Part shown: positions 9,038 through 21,571 of the stretch, in pieces | Numbering within the stretch: the stretch's first letter is position 1 | How the letters are laid out: every line of letters begins with the position of its first letter | Assembly: GCF_024346055.1 (NCBI RefSeq) | Contig: NZ_JAGQCH010000005.1 | Coordinates: forward strand, 1-64,000 | From: Cyanobium sp. Cruz CV13-4-11 | GTDB lineage: Bacteria; Cyanobacteriota; Cyanobacteriia; PCC-6307; Cyanobiaceae | Direction of reading: 5' to 3' | DNA length: 64,000 nucleotides | The notes under the pieces: model-generated | The model's input: only the letters and a program-made list of their open reading frames with translations | Database searches by the model: none | Told to the model about the DNA's origin: nothing | Translations under genes and position numbers: made by a program

Positions 9038-9483
9038 GCGGCGCCGGCGTCGGCACCGGAGGCGCGCTGCTGATCGGCATCGGCAACCCCCTGCGGGGCG
9101 ATGACGGGGTGGGCTGGCACCTGGTGGAGGGCCTGGGGCTGCAGCGCCACCAGCTCACCCCCGAGCTGGCCGAGGCGGTGGCCGCCGCCGATCGCCTGCT
9201 GATCGTCGATGCCTGGCTGGCGCCGCCCCGGAGCCCCTGCCTGCTGCGGCCCCTGGTGGCCTCAGGCGGCTGGGAGCGGGACACGCACCGGGTGGCGCCC
9301 GCTCGGTTACTGGCCCTGGCCGAACAGCTGTTCGGCCGCTGCGTGCCGGCCCACGAGCTGCTGGTGCCGGCCTTCGACTTCTCCTGGGGCGATCGCTTCT
9401 CGCCGCAGCTGCGGCGCCAGCTGCCCGAGGCGCGGAGGCTGCTGCGGGGTTGGTTGGGGGAGGGGGCGGCGCCCTATGCATGA
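9034..9483 (+). CDS. hoxW: HoxH C-terminal maturation protease HoxW
   Basis: The 149-residue product belongs to the hydrogenase maturation protease (HyaD/HybD/HoxW) family, which clips the C-terminal tail of the large subunit once nickel is in place. Seen: [15 protein letters not shown] at residues 14-28, with the conserved Asp pair used to sense nickel, LIVDAW near the middle, and HELL/FDFSW segments later. It overlaps hoxH by four bases (ATGA) and hypA by eight, so it is translationally coupled to its only likely substrate. Length is normal. Confidence 0.93.
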   Translation: MSGAGVGTGGALLIGIGNPLRGDDGVGWHLVEGLGLQRHQLTPELAEAVAAADRLLIVDAWLAPPRSPCLLRPLVASGGWERDTHRVAPARLLALAEQLFGRCVPAHELLVPAFDFSWGDRFSPQLRRQLPEARRLLRGWLGEGAAPYA

Positions 9484-9817
9484 GTTGAGCCTGATGGATG
9501 CCGTGCGGGAGCAGGTTCTGGAGCAGGCCGCCCTGCACGGCGCCCGCCGCATCGCGGCGATCACCCTGCGGGTGGGCAGCCTGGCGGGGGTGGAGATCGA
9601 AGCCCTGCGCCTGGCCCACACGGTGGTGATGGCGGGCACGATCGCCGCCGGCTCCCGGCTGGAGATCGAGGCGGTTCCTGCCGAGTGTTTCTGTGCCGCC
9701 TGCGAGCAGCCGTTCCTGGCGCGCGATGGCTGCTGCGATTGCCCGCGTTGCGGCCGCATCAGCCGGGAGTTGCTGCGGGGCCGGGAACTGCAGCTGGCCT
9801 CCCTGGAGCTCGACTGA
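9476..9817 (+). CDS. hypA: Hydrogenase nickel-insertion protein HypA
   Basis: HypA delivers nickel with HypB. The 113-residue product starts [10 protein letters not shown]; His2 is the conserved N-terminal nickel ligand. The C-terminal half has two CxxC zinc pairs (CAAC and CPRC), the second preceded by CCDC. The start at 9476 lies inside the hoxW reading frame and gives an eight-base overlap; this start is required because His2 must be N-terminal. It closes the hox gene run: a GC-rich hairpin and an AT-rich gap follow. Confidence 0.94.
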   Translation: MHELSLMDAVREQVLEQAALHGARRIAAITLRVGSLAGVEIEALRLAHTVVMAGTIAAGSRLEIEAVPAECFCAACEQPFLARDGCCDCPRCGRISRELLRGRELQLASLELD

Positions 9818-10079
9818 GCCGGCCACTGGGGGCCTGGCAGGCCTGGCGGGCGCTGGGGAGGTAGCGCCCCTGGTTGGCGGATATCCCGACCAGGACCGGA
9901 AAAAGTTCTTTTTATTATATGTCTAAGGTCCAATTAGCGAAGGATTCAGGGGTGAAACGTAATCTTGTGCAAGTTTTCTTTTTTCCCCCACTCTGTGCCA
10001 GGCCTGATGCTGTCCATGGCCTGTCAATTCCTCCATGGCGTGGGTTTATTCATGAATGAGTGAGAGGAACGCAACCCCC
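9818..10079 (+). promoter_or_regulatory. Intergenic region: hairpin, then AT-rich promoter-like stretch
   Basis: No gene was seen in these 262 bases. GGGCGCT (9848-9854) and AGCGCCC (9863-9869) form a 7-bp hairpin after hypA, with no T run directly after it. From about 9900 the composition drops sharply in GC: gaaaaagttctttttattatat contains a possible -10 element, and another pyrimidine-rich stretch lies at 9968-9990. I read it as the end of the hox transcript followed by a promoter for the beta-barrel gene. Exact promoter elements are not certain. Confidence 0.4.
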
Positions 10080-11183
10080 ATGACTTTTTTTACGAGGAAT
10101 TTCACAAGGACATTCCATCGGACTTTTCTCCGCGGTGTAGGAATCGCCGCAACGGGCGGCCTCCTGCTTGGTGGTCCCGCAATGGCGGAGGTCAGGACTG
10201 CTGGCGAACGCGCCGAGCCAGTGACGAATCCTGTGACTTTGGAAACGTCCGCAAGTCTTCCCGGGAACGTTGAAGCCGTCCCCAGTGAGAGTTCCGTCGC
10301 GGCGGTTCCGGCCCTGGAGACCACGCCGACAGTGGCAGCCCCCAGCGCAAGCCTGGCTCCCCAGGTCGCGCCTGAGGTCACCCTCATCGCCCAGACCTAC
10401 CCGCAGCCCGTGGTGAAGGAGGTCTATTCCGCCCAGGGCTGGTACCTCACCATCGGTGCCGGCGCCCAGACCCCCAGTGACCAGACGGTCAACAGCAACG
10501 GCACGCTGGTTTCACCGTTCTTCACCCCTCTGCTGTACAACTTCGGCAACAACAACTCCACCAAGCTTGATCTGGGCGGTGGGTTCTCCGGAGATGTCGG
10601 CGTTGGTTACGACTTCGGCGCCCTGCGCGCCGAGCTCACCTACGGCTACAGCCGGGCCAGCCTCAACGCCGTTGGTTCCGCCAACCCGATCGGCTTCGGT
10701 GCCTTCGGCATCGTGCCCTTCACCAACAACGTCTCCGGCATCATCAACAAGAGTGATGTGTTGGCCAGCCTCTACTACGACATCGAGACCAACAGCCGCT
10801 GGACGCCCTACATCGGCGGTGGCATCGGGTATACCAACCTGAGCACCCCGAGTTTCAGTCTGAATGGCTTCCCCACCAACAGCGTCAACAAGGGGCTGTT
10901 CGGCTGGCAGGCCAAGGTGGGCGTCAGCTACGCCATGAGCTACAACTCCGATGTCTACCTTGAGGGCGTTTATCAAGGTGCTGGCGGCTATTCCTCCGAG
11001 AACCTGACCTTCGACGCTTTTAACAGCTTCGGCGGCAAGATCGGCTTCCGCTACCGCTTCGGTGCCCGCCCGGTGGCGGCTGCCACGGCTCCCGCACCGG
11101 AACCCATCATCCAGCCCGCACCGGCCCCTGCGCCGATCTTCCAGCCCGAACCGGCCCCCGCGCCGATCCGTGGCCTCTGGTGA
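10080..11183 (+). CDS. Outer-membrane beta-barrel (porin-like/OmpA-type barrel) protein
   Basis: A 367-residue exported protein. Residues 1-40 form a long signal peptide (basic FTRNFTRTFHRTFLR, hydrophobic GVGIAATGGLLLGG, then PAMA). A Ser/Ala/Pro-rich linker of about 80 residues follows. From GWYLTIGAGAQ onward the sequence alternates polar and apolar residues in beta-strand repeats (DVGVGYDFGALRAELTYGYS; TPYIGGGIGYTNL; KVGVSYAM) and ends GGKIGFRYRFG, a typical closing strand. The tail is a Pro/Ala repeat (PAPAPIFQPEPAPAPI). ATG 10080 is preceded by gagagg. Its AT-rich own promoter suggests separate control from the hydrogenase genes around it. Cargo unknown. Confidence 0.8.
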   Translation: MTFFTRNFTRTFHRTFLRGVGIAATGGLLLGGPAMAEVRTAGERAEPVTNPVTLETSASLPGNVEAVPSESSVAAVPALETTPTVAAPSASLAPQVAPEVTLIAQTYPQPVVKEVYSAQGWYLTIGAGAQTPSDQTVNSNGTLVSPFFTPLLYNFGNNNSTKLDLGGGFSGDVGVGYDFGALRAELTYGYSRASLNAVGSANPIGFGAFGIVPFTNNVSGIINKSDVLASLYYDIETNSRWTPYIGGGIGYTNLSTPSFSLNGFPTNSVNKGLFGWQAKVGVSYAMSYNSDVYLEGVYQGAGGYSSENLTFDAFNSFGGKIGFRYRFGARPVAAATAPAPEPIIQPAPAPAPIFQPEPAPAPIRGLW

Positions 11184-11234
11184 TCACGGGATGGCCCCGG
11201 TGGCCCTGCCGGCCCCGTCGGAGCTCCGTGCCTA

Positions 11235-11269
11235 GCCTTCGGGCAAGGCCGGGCCCCGGCGGGGCTTTT
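11235..11269 (+). terminator. Tandem-hairpin intrinsic terminator
   Basis: GCCTT/AAGGC (11235-11249, 5-base loop) is followed directly by GCCCC/GGGGC (11253-11265, 3-base loop), extendable by G-U pairs into TTTT at 11266-11269. It lies 52 bases past the beta-barrel stop and 36 bases before hypB. This would separate the barrel gene from the hyp operon, unless read-through supplies hypB. Confidence 0.5.
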
Positions 11270-11304
11270 CCGTGCCGCTCTCCTGTCTGGGGGTCGATCC
11301 TGCG

Positions 11305-12045
11305 ATGTGTGTCGACTGCGATTGCGGCCAACCGGTGGCCGCCACCACCGAAGTACCCCGGCACCTGGAGCTGGGCCAGCGCCTGCTGGTGCACAACGAG
11401 GCCCAGGCGGCGGCCAACCGGGAGCATTTCTCCGCTGCAGGCGTCCGGGTGATCAACCTGCTCTCTTCCCCCGGCTCCGGCAAGACCGCCCTGCTGGAGC
11501 GGCTGGCCCTGGAGCTGGCCCCGTCTTCGGCGGCGGTGCGCCATCCGATGGCGGTGATCGTCGGCGATCTGGCCACCGACAACGACGCCCGTCGCCTGCG
11601 CTCTGCCGGGGTGCCGGCCCTGCAGATCACCACCGGCCAGGCCTGCCACCTGGAAGCGGCGATGGTGCACCGGGCTCTCCACGACCTCGACCACCTCGGC
11701 CATCCCCTGGCTGGCCTGGAGCTGCTGGTGATCGAGAACGTGGGCAATCTGGTCTGCCCGGCCGCCTTCGACCTGGGCGAAAGCCTGCGGGTGGTGCTGC
11801 TGTCGGTCACCGAAGGGGAGGACAAGCCCCTCAAGTACCCGGCCACCTTCCATTCCGCTGATGTGGTGGTGATCAGCAAGGGCGACCTGGCTGGGGCCTG
11901 TGGCTTCGATGCTCCCCAGGCTCGCCGCAACGTGGCCCGGGTGGCCCCCCAGGCCCGGATCGTGGAGGTCTCCGCCCGCACCGGTGAGGGCATGGCCGCG
12001 CTGCTGGTGGCCCTGGGCCTGGAGCGGGTGGCCGTCGCCGGGTGA
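11305..12045 (+). CDS. hypB: Hydrogenase nickel-incorporation GTPase HypB
   Basis: HypB hydrolyses GTP to drive nickel transfer into the large subunit. From ATG 11305 the product (246 residues) starts MCVDCDCG, matching the short Cys-rich N terminus of HypB proteins. There is no His-rich nickel store. G-domain motifs: P-loop [24 protein letters not shown] (switch region with metal-binding acidic residues), [10 protein letters not shown] with the conserved Cys of the dimer metal site, SKGDLAG as the NKxD equivalent, and SARTGEGM. A 3' overlap with hypF suggests coupling. The longer frame from 11272 has no homology in its leader. Confidence 0.95.
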   Translation: MCVDCDCGQPVAATTEVPRHLELGQRLLVHNEAQAAANREHFSAAGVRVINLLSSPGSGKTALLERLALELAPSSAAVRHPMAVIVGDLATDNDARRLRSAGVPALQITTGQACHLEAAMVHRALHDLDHLGHPLAGLELLVIENVGNLVCPAAFDLGESLRVVLLSVTEGEDKPLKYPATFHSADVVVISKGDLAGACGFDAPQARRNVARVAPQARIVEVSARTGEGMAALLVALGLERVAVAG

Positions 12046-12056
12046 GCCGACCACCC

Positions 12057-14525
12057 ATGGCCGGCCGGGCCAGGCTGCAGCTGGAATGCCGCGGGGTGGT
12101 GCAGGGGGTGGGCTTCCGGCCCCTGGTGCACCGGCTGGCCGCCGACCTGCACCTCAGCGGAGAGGTGCAGAACGGCCCCGGTGTGGTGCTGCTGCAGCTG
12201 GAGGGGGAACGCCCTGCCCTGGAGGCCTTCCTGCGGCGCCTGCCGCTCCAGTTGCCCCCCGGGGCCCGGCTGGAGCGGTTGGATCCGCTGTGGCTGCCGG
12301 CCCCGGGGGGGGCGTCCGGGGCGCTCCCGGTGGGGGTCCGGATCCTGGACGGGGGGGCGGAGCGCCTCGGCATCGACCTGGTGGCAACGGCCCTGGTGGC
12401 CGATCGGGCCCCCTGCAGCGCCTGCCTGGCCGAACTGGCCGATCCCGCCGATCGCCGCTTCGGCTATCCCTTCATCAGTTGCTGCGACTGCGGCCCTCGC
12501 TTCAGCATCGCCACCGCCGAGCCCTGGGCCCGGGCCCACACCAGCCTGGCTCTGTTCCCGCTCTGCCCCGCCTGTCGCCGCGAGTTCGAGAATCCGGCCG
12601 ATCGCCGCTTCCACGCCGAGACGATCGCCTGCCCGGTGTGCGGGCCCCGGCTGGCCCTCTGGGATGGTGCCGGTGTGCCCCTGCTGGGTCCAGGCGGCGA
12701 CAGCAGCTTGGCAGCTTTGATCAGGGCCTGCTGCGGCCGTCTCGCCGCTGGGGAGATCCTGGCCCTTCAGGGGGTGGGAGGCTTCCAGCTGCTGGTGGAT
12801 GCCACCAACGCCGCAGCGGTGGCCCGACTGCGGCGGCGCAAGCGACGGCCCGCCAAGCCCTTCGCCCTGCTGGTGGCCGAGCCCGAGGCCCTCGCTCCCT
12901 TCTGCGTTATCGATGCCGCTGAGTGGCGGGCTATGGAGGAACCCGCCGCCCCGATCGTGTTGCTGCGGCGACGCCTGGCCGCCACCGAAGCCCTGCCGGG
13001 CGTGGCCCCGGGCAGCCCCTCCCTGGGGGCGATGCTGCCGGCCTCGCCCTTGCACCACCTGCTGGCGCACGCCTTCGGCCGGCCGCTGGTGGCCACCAGC
13101 GGCAACCCCTGCGGTGAGCCGCTCTGCACCGATCCCCTCGAGGCCCTGGAGCGGCTGGGGGGCGGCGCCGGCGGCCCCATCGCCGATGTCTTTCTGGTGC
13201 ACGACCGCGCCATCGCCCGGCCCCTGGACGATTCGGTGCTGCAGCTGATCGATGGCCGGCCGGCCCTGCTGCGCCGTGCCAGGGGCTACGCCCCGGAGCC
13301 CCTGGTGCTGGCGGCGGGTCCTGGAGGGGCGCCCGATGGCGTGCTGGCCCTTGGCGGGGATCTCAAGAGTGCGCCGGCCCTGGCGCTGGACGGGCGGCTG
13401 TGGCTGGCCCCCCACCTGGGGGATCTGGCCGAGGGCCGCCTGCTGTCGCGGTTGGCCGATGGTCTGGCGGCGATCGAGCGGCGCTGGGGCGGGCGGCTGA
13501 CGCGGATCGCCTGCGATGCCCACCCCGGCTACCTCAGCCACCAGCTCGCCGCCGACCAGCCGTGGCCACGGCGAACGGTGCAGCACCACCGGGCCCACGG
13601 CCTGGCCGTGCTGGCCGAGCACGGGCTGCCGTTGCCGTTGCTGGCCGTCACCTGGGATGGGCTCGGCTACGCCCCGGGGGGCGAGGGCGGCCCCCAGCTG
13701 TGGGGCGGTGAGCTGTTGCTGCTGGGCGGGCCCGGCGCCCCCCCCTGCCAGCGACTGGTGGCCCTGCGGCCCTTTCCGCTGCCGGGCGGGGAGCGGGCCA
13801 TGGCGGAACCCCGCCGGGCGGCCCTGGGACTGTTGGCCGCCGCCGGCTCCTGGGCCCTGGACCACCCCGGGGCCCGCCACAACCTGGCCGCCTTCGCGGC
13901 AGGCGAGCGCCGCCTGCTGCTGCAGGCCATCGCCAGCGGCTGCAACAGCCCCCTGAGCACCGGCATGGGCCGGCTGTTCGATGCGGTTGCCTCCCTGCTG
14001 GACCTGGTGCAGGTGCAGAGCTACGAGGGCGAGGGGGGGCTGCGGCTGGAGGGGGCCGCCGCCGCCGCACCCCCGGAGACTGGGCGCTGGTCCCTCCCCC
14101 TGCTGCCGCCCGGGGCCGTCGCGGCGGGCGCTGCTGCCGCTGGGCCCAGCCTGGGCTGGCTCGACTGGGAACCGTTGCTGGACGCGCTGCTGGCGGCGAT
14201 CGCCGTCGGTACGCCGCCGGCCCTCTGCGCCGCCCGGTTCCACCACACCCTGGCGGAGGCCCTGGCCGCCACGGTCGCTCTCGCCGCTGGGGCGATGGCG
14301 CCCCCCGCCACGGCCGGCGGTGCTGGGCTGCCGGTGGCCCTGGCGGGGGGCTGTTTCCAGAACCGGCTGCTGCTGGAGGCCGCGATCGCGGCGCTGCGCT
14401 CCAGGGGCCTGCGGCCGTTCTGGCCGGAGGTCGTGCCCTGCAGCGACGGTGGGCTGGCCCTGGGGCAGGTCTGGGCGGTGGGCGGTCCGTGGGCAGATCG
14501 GGCCGGCGCGCCTACAACCGGGTGA
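12057..14525 (+). CDS. hypF: Carbamoyltransferase HypF for cyanide-ligand synthesis
   Basis: HypF moves a carbamoyl group from carbamoyl phosphate to the C-terminal Cys of HypE. From ATG 12057 the product is 822 residues. Domains in order: acylphosphatase-like (CRGVVQGVGFRPLVHRLA near residues 10-27), paired zinc fingers (CSAC, CCDCGPRFS, CPAC, CPVCGP at about 120-215), a YrdC-like domain (KRRPAKPFALLV) and a C-terminal Kae1-like domain with VQHHRAHGLAVLAEH and LAGGCFQN. A GTG at 12042 overlapping the hypB stop adds five residues and is a possible alternative. Unusually GC-rich even for this window. Complete. Confidence 0.95.
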   Translation: MAGRARLQLECRGVVQGVGFRPLVHRLAADLHLSGEVQNGPGVVLLQLEGERPALEAFLRRLPLQLPPGARLERLDPLWLPAPGGASGALPVGVRILDGGAERLGIDLVATALVADRAPCSACLAELADPADRRFGYPFISCCDCGPRFSIATAEPWARAHTSLALFPLCPACRREFENPADRRFHAETIACPVCGPRLALWDGAGVPLLGPGGDSSLAALIRACCGRLAAGEILALQGVGGFQLLVDATNAAAVARLRRRKRRPAKPFALLVAEPEALAPFCVIDAAEWRAMEEPAAPIVLLRRRLAATEALPGVAPGSPSLGAMLPASPLHHLLAHAFGRPLVATSGNPCGEPLCTDPLEALERLGGGAGGPIADVFLVHDRAIARPLDDSVLQLIDGRPALLRRARGYAPEPLVLAAGPGGAPDGVLALGGDLKSAPALALDGRLWLAPHLGDLAEGRLLSRLADGLAAIERRWGGRLTRIACDAHPGYLSHQLAADQPWPRRTVQHHRAHGLAVLAEHGLPLPLLAVTWDGLGYAPGGEGGPQLWGGELLLLGGPGAPPCQRLVALRPFPLPGGERAMAEPRRAALGLLAAAGSWALDHPGARHNLAAFAAGERRLLLQAIASGCNSPLSTGMGRLFDAVASLLDLVQVQSYEGEGGLRLEGAAAAAPPETGRWSLPLLPPGAVAAGAAAAGPSLGWLDWEPLLDALLAAIAVGTPPALCAARFHHTLAEALAATVALAAGAMAPPATAGGAGLPVALAGGCFQNRLLLEAAIAALRSRGLRPFWPEVVPCSDGGLALGQVWAVGGPWADRAGAPTTG

Positions 14526-14550
14526 AGTGCCCCCGAGCCGAACCCTCCCC

Positions 14551-14798
14551 ATGTGCCTGGCCGTGCCGGCTCGCATCCTCTCGATCCGGGTCCAGCCGCC
14601 GCCGGGAGCGTCTGAGCCGAGCGGGGCCGCGCCCGCCACCGATGACGCCGACGACGACGGACTCTGGCGCATGGCCGAGGTGGATTTCGGCGGGGTGCGC
14701 CAGCAGGTGAGTCTGGCCTGCCTGCCCGAGGCGACCGTGGGCGATCGGGTGCTGGTGCACGTGGGCCTGGCCCTCAGCCTTGTCGAGGACGACCCCGC

Positions 14799-14802
<4 letters not shown>
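14551..14802 (+). CDS. hypC: Hydrogenase assembly chaperone HypC
   Basis: HypC partners HypD and the apo large subunit while the Fe(CN)2CO group is built. The 83-residue product starts MCLAVPARI; Cys2 is the essential conserved residue. It ends in the beta-barrel half GVRQQVSLACLPEATVGDRVLVHVGLA, a signature of the HypC/HupF fold. A Gly/Ala/Asp-rich insertion of about 22 residues lies between the two halves, longer than in most HypC proteins. It overlaps nifJ by four bases (ATGA), which ties hydrogenase maturation to pyruvate oxidation at the translation level. Confidence 0.92.
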
Positions 14803-18397
<3,595 letters not shown>

Positions 18398-18401
<4 letters not shown>

Positions 18402-19432
18402 TCCGTCCCGATCTGTCCGTCACCTACCTGGGCCTGGAGCTGCGCAGCCCGCTGGTGGTGGGGGCCGCGGCGCCCCTGAGCGAGGACATCGACCAGCTGC
18501 TGCGGCTGGAGGAGGCCGGGGCCGCCGCCGTGGTCCTGCATTCGCTGTTCGAGGAGCAGATCGAGCGCGACCAGCTGGAGCTGCACCGGGTGACCCTGCA
18601 GGGGGCCGACAGCTACGGCGAGGCGCTCAGCTACTTCCCCGAGCCCTCGATCTTCCACGTGGGCCACGACCTCTACCTGCGCCACCTCGAGCAGGCCCGC
18701 TCCCGCCTGTCGGTGCCGGTGATCGCCAGCCTCAACGGCGCCCACCCCGGCCAGTGGGTGCAGGCGGCGCGGCGGATGGAGGCGGCCGGTGCCAGCGCCC
18801 TGGAGCTGAACATCTATTCCGTCCCCACCGATCCGGATCTCTCCAGCGCGGCGATCGAGAACCAGGTGCTGGAGATCGTCGCCGAGGTGCGCGCCGAGGT
18901 GTCGCTGCCCCTGGCGGTGAAGCTGAGCCCTTTCTTCACCAACTTCGGCGCCATGGCCAAGCGGCTGGCCGCCGTAGGGGCCGATGGCCTGGTGCTGTTC
19001 AACCGCTTTTACCAGCCCGACATCGACATCGAGGAACTGGAGGTGCGGCCCAACCTGCTGCTGTCCACCCCCCACGACCTGCGGCTGCCCCTGCGCTGGA
19101 TCGCCCTGGTGCACGGCCGCCACCCGCTGGATCTGGCGGCCACCGGCGGCGTGCACCGCGGCACCGACGTGGTGCGGCTGCTGATGGCCGGCGCCGCCAT
19201 CACCCAGGTGGTGGCGGCCCTGCTGCGCCACGGGCCCGGCCGGCTGGCGGGGCTGGAGGAGGAGCTGAGCCAGTGGCTGCTGGAGCATGAGCACGCCACC
19301 GCCCGGGAGCTGATCGGCTGCATGAGTCAGCAGCGCTGCCCCGATCCGAGCGAGTACGAACGCTCCCAGTACATGCGCGCCGTCCAGACCTTCCTGCCCG
19401 CCGATGCCGCGGCGGCGCCGGGTCCCTGGTGA
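18398..19432 (+). CDS. Dihydroorotate dehydrogenase-like flavoprotein
   Basis: The 344-residue product matches the class-1 dihydroorotate dehydrogenase fold: LGLELRSPLVVGAAAPLSEDI at the start, SLNGAHPGQW in the middle, LELNIYSVP, LAVKLSPFFTNF with the FMN-contacting Lys, and an ATGGVHRGTDVVRLLMAGA phosphate-binding loop. Proteins of this subgroup are often encoded beside PFOR in cyanobacteria, and their true substrate is unsettled. The active-site base region LFNRFYQPDID differs from the SNT motif of true PyrD. It overlaps nifJ and hypD by four bases each, so it is made with the hydrogenase/PFOR set rather than with pyrimidine genes. Confidence 0.85.
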
Positions 19433-20547
19433 GTGCTCCGCTGGTGGCGACGGCGGAGGTGGCCGCCGTGCGGGAGCTGGCGGCCGAGCTGGCGGCGATC
19501 ACCACCCGCCCCTGGACCCTGATGGAGGTGTGCGGCGGCCAGACCCACGCCTTCGTGCGCTGGGGGCTCGACCAGCTGCTGCCCCCAGGGCTGCGGCTGA
19601 TCCACGGCCCCGGCTGTCCGGTCTGCGTCACGCCCGCCGCCACCATCGATGCCGCCCGGGCCCTGGCCCGCCGGCCCGAGGTGATCCTCTGCTCCTACGG
19701 CGACATGCTGCGGGTGCCGGGCAGTGCCGCCGATGACGGGCCGGGGGATCTGCTGGGGGTGCGGGCCGAGGGGGGCGACGTGCGCCTGCTCACCTCCCCC
19801 CTCGAGGCCCTGGCCCTGGCCCGGCGCCACCCGGAGCGCCAGGTGGTGTTCCTGGCGGTCGGCTTCGAGACCACGGCCCCGGCCACGGCCCTGCTGGTGC
19901 GCCAGGCGATGGCCGCGGGTCTGGCCAACCTTTCCCTGCTGGCGGCCCATGTGCGGGTCCCCCCCGCCATGGCGGCGATCCTCACCGCCGAGGACAACCA
20001 GGTGCAGGGCTTCCTGGCGGCGGGGCACGTGTGTGCCGTGATGGGCACCACGGAGCTGGAGCAGCTGGCCGACCGGCACCGGGTGCCGGTGGTGGTGAGC
20101 GGTTTCGAGCCCCTGGATCTGATGCGGGGCCTGGTGGCCTGCGTGCGCCAGCTGGAGCGGGGCGAGGCCCGGGTGGCGAATGCCTACGGCCGGGTGGTGC
20201 GCCAGCAGGGCAATCCGGCGGCACGGGCCCTGCTGGACTCGGTGTTCGAGCCGGTGGACCGCCCCTGGCGGGGCTTCGGCGTCATCCCCGGCGGTGGCCT
20301 GGGGCTGAGCGCGCCGTTCCGCGACCTGGAGGCCGGGGCCCGCTTCAGCAACCTGCCCGGTGGGCCTGAGGCCGGGGTGGAGGCGCAGGGGGTCTGCATC
20401 AGTGGCGCCATCCTGCAGGGGCGTGCCCGGCCCATGGACTGCCCGGCCTTCGGGACCGCCTGCACCCCCGAGCATCCGCTGGGGGCGCCGATGGTGTCCT
20501 CGGAGGGGGCCTGCGCCGCCTACCACCGTTACGGCCGCCGTGGCTGA
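19429..20547 (+). CDS. hypD: Hydrogenase Fe(CN)2CO assembly protein HypD
   Basis: HypD is the iron-sulfur scaffold that, with HypC, builds the Fe(CN)2CO unit. The 372-residue product begins with GTG overlapping the previous gene by four bases. Conserved motifs: MEVCGGQTH near residue 33, HGPGCPVCVTP near 60, GFETTAPATA near 146, and a C-terminal cysteine set (CISGAILQG, CPAFGTACTPEHPLG, SSEGACAAY) holding the [4Fe-4S] cluster. Length is normal. hypE starts inside its last codons. Confidence 0.95.
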   Translation: MSAPLVATAEVAAVRELAAELAAITTRPWTLMEVCGGQTHAFVRWGLDQLLPPGLRLIHGPGCPVCVTPAATIDAARALARRPEVILCSYGDMLRVPGSAADDGPGDLLGVRAEGGDVRLLTSPLEALALARRHPERQVVFLAVGFETTAPATALLVRQAMAAGLANLSLLAAHVRVPPAMAAILTAEDNQVQGFLAAGHVCAVMGTTELEQLADRHRVPVVVSGFEPLDLMRGLVACVRQLERGEARVANAYGRVVRQQGNPAARALLDSVFEPVDRPWRGFGVIPGGGLGLSAPFRDLEAGARFSNLPGGPEAGVEAQGVCISGAILQGRARPMDCPAFGTACTPEHPLGAPMVSSEGACAAYHRYGRRG

Positions 20548-21571
20548 GCCCGCCCCGCCTGCCACCGCCCGGATCCAGCTGGCCCACGGCGGCGGCGGCA
20601 CCCTGATGCAGCAGCTGATCGACGCCGAACTGCGCCGTCTCTATGCCGACCCCGACCAGGTGCTGCACGATGCCGCCCGCCTGTCCCTGCCCCACGGCCG
20701 GCTCGCCTTCACCACCGACAGCTACGTGGTGCACCCCCTGGAATTCGAGGGGGGCGACATCGGCACCCTGGCGGTGACGGGCACCGCCAACGACCTGGCC
20801 ATGGCGGGCGCGAGGCCTTTGGTGCTGAGCCTGGGCCTGATCCTGGAGGAGGGGCTGGAGCTGGCCCTGCTGCGCCGAATCGTCTCGTCGCTGGTGGAGG
20901 CGGCCCGGTGCTGCGGAGTGACCATCGTCACCGGCGACACCAAGGTGGTGGAGCGGGGCAAGGGGGATGGGGCCTTCCTCAACACCAGCGGCATCGGCCT
21001 GCTGGAGGTGGACGAGCCGATCGATCCGCTGGCGATCGTTCCCGGTGATCAGCTGCTGGTGAGCGGCGATCTGGGCCGCCACGGGGTGGCGATCCTGGCC
21101 GCCCGCCATGGCCTGGATCTGCAGCCCCCCCTGGCCAGCGACTGCATGCCCCTGTGGCCCGCGGTGGAGGCGTTGCTGGCCGCGGGGGTGCGGCTCCACT
21201 GCCTGCGGGATCTCACCCGGGGCGGCCTGGCCAGTGCCCTGCAGGAACTGGCGGCCCCCAACGCCCTGGAACTGCAGATTGAGGAAGCGTGCCTGCCGGT
21301 GGCGGAGCCGGTGCGGCGCACCTGTGAGCTGCTGGGCTTCGATCCGCTGCACCTGGCCAACGAGGGACGCTTCCTGGCGGTGGTGCCCGAGGCGGATCGG
21401 CAGCGGGCCCTGGCCGTGCTGGCGCCGGCGGGGGGGACCTGGATCGGCCGGGTGGCGGCGGCAGGCTCAGGCGTCGGCCCTCCCCGGGGCCGGGTGCTGC
21501 TGCGCACCCCCTTCGGCAGCGAGCGGGTGCTGGTGCCCCTCAGCGGGGAACTGCTGCCACGGATCTGCTGA
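20540..21571 (+). CDS. hypE: Hydrogenase cyanide-ligand dehydratase HypE
   Basis: HypE dehydrates its own carbamoylated C-terminal Cys to thiocyanate, giving the CN ligands. From GTG 20540 the product is 343 residues. Seen: LAHGGGGTLMQQLI (N-terminal ATP-site loop), FTTDSYVVHPLEFEGGDIGTLAV, GDTKVVERG, and DLTRGGLASALQE, all AIR-synthase/HypE motifs, with the protein ending PRIC so that Cys is the last residue as required. It overlaps hypD by eight bases. Its final 32 bases overlap the convergent P-type ATPase gene. With it, the maturation set A-B-C-D-E-F is complete. Confidence 0.95.
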   Translation: MAEPAPPATARIQLAHGGGGTLMQQLIDAELRRLYADPDQVLHDAARLSLPHGRLAFTTDSYVVHPLEFEGGDIGTLAVTGTANDLAMAGARPLVLSLGLILEEGLELALLRRIVSSLVEAARCCGVTIVTGDTKVVERGKGDGAFLNTSGIGLLEVDEPIDPLAIVPGDQLLVSGDLGRHGVAILAARHGLDLQPPLASDCMPLWPAVEALLAAGVRLHCLRDLTRGGLASALQELAAPNALELQIEEACLPVAEPVRRTCELLGFDPLHLANEGRFLAVVPEADRQRALAVLAPAGGTWIGRVAAAGSGVGPPRGRVLLRTPFGSERVLVPLSGELLPRIC

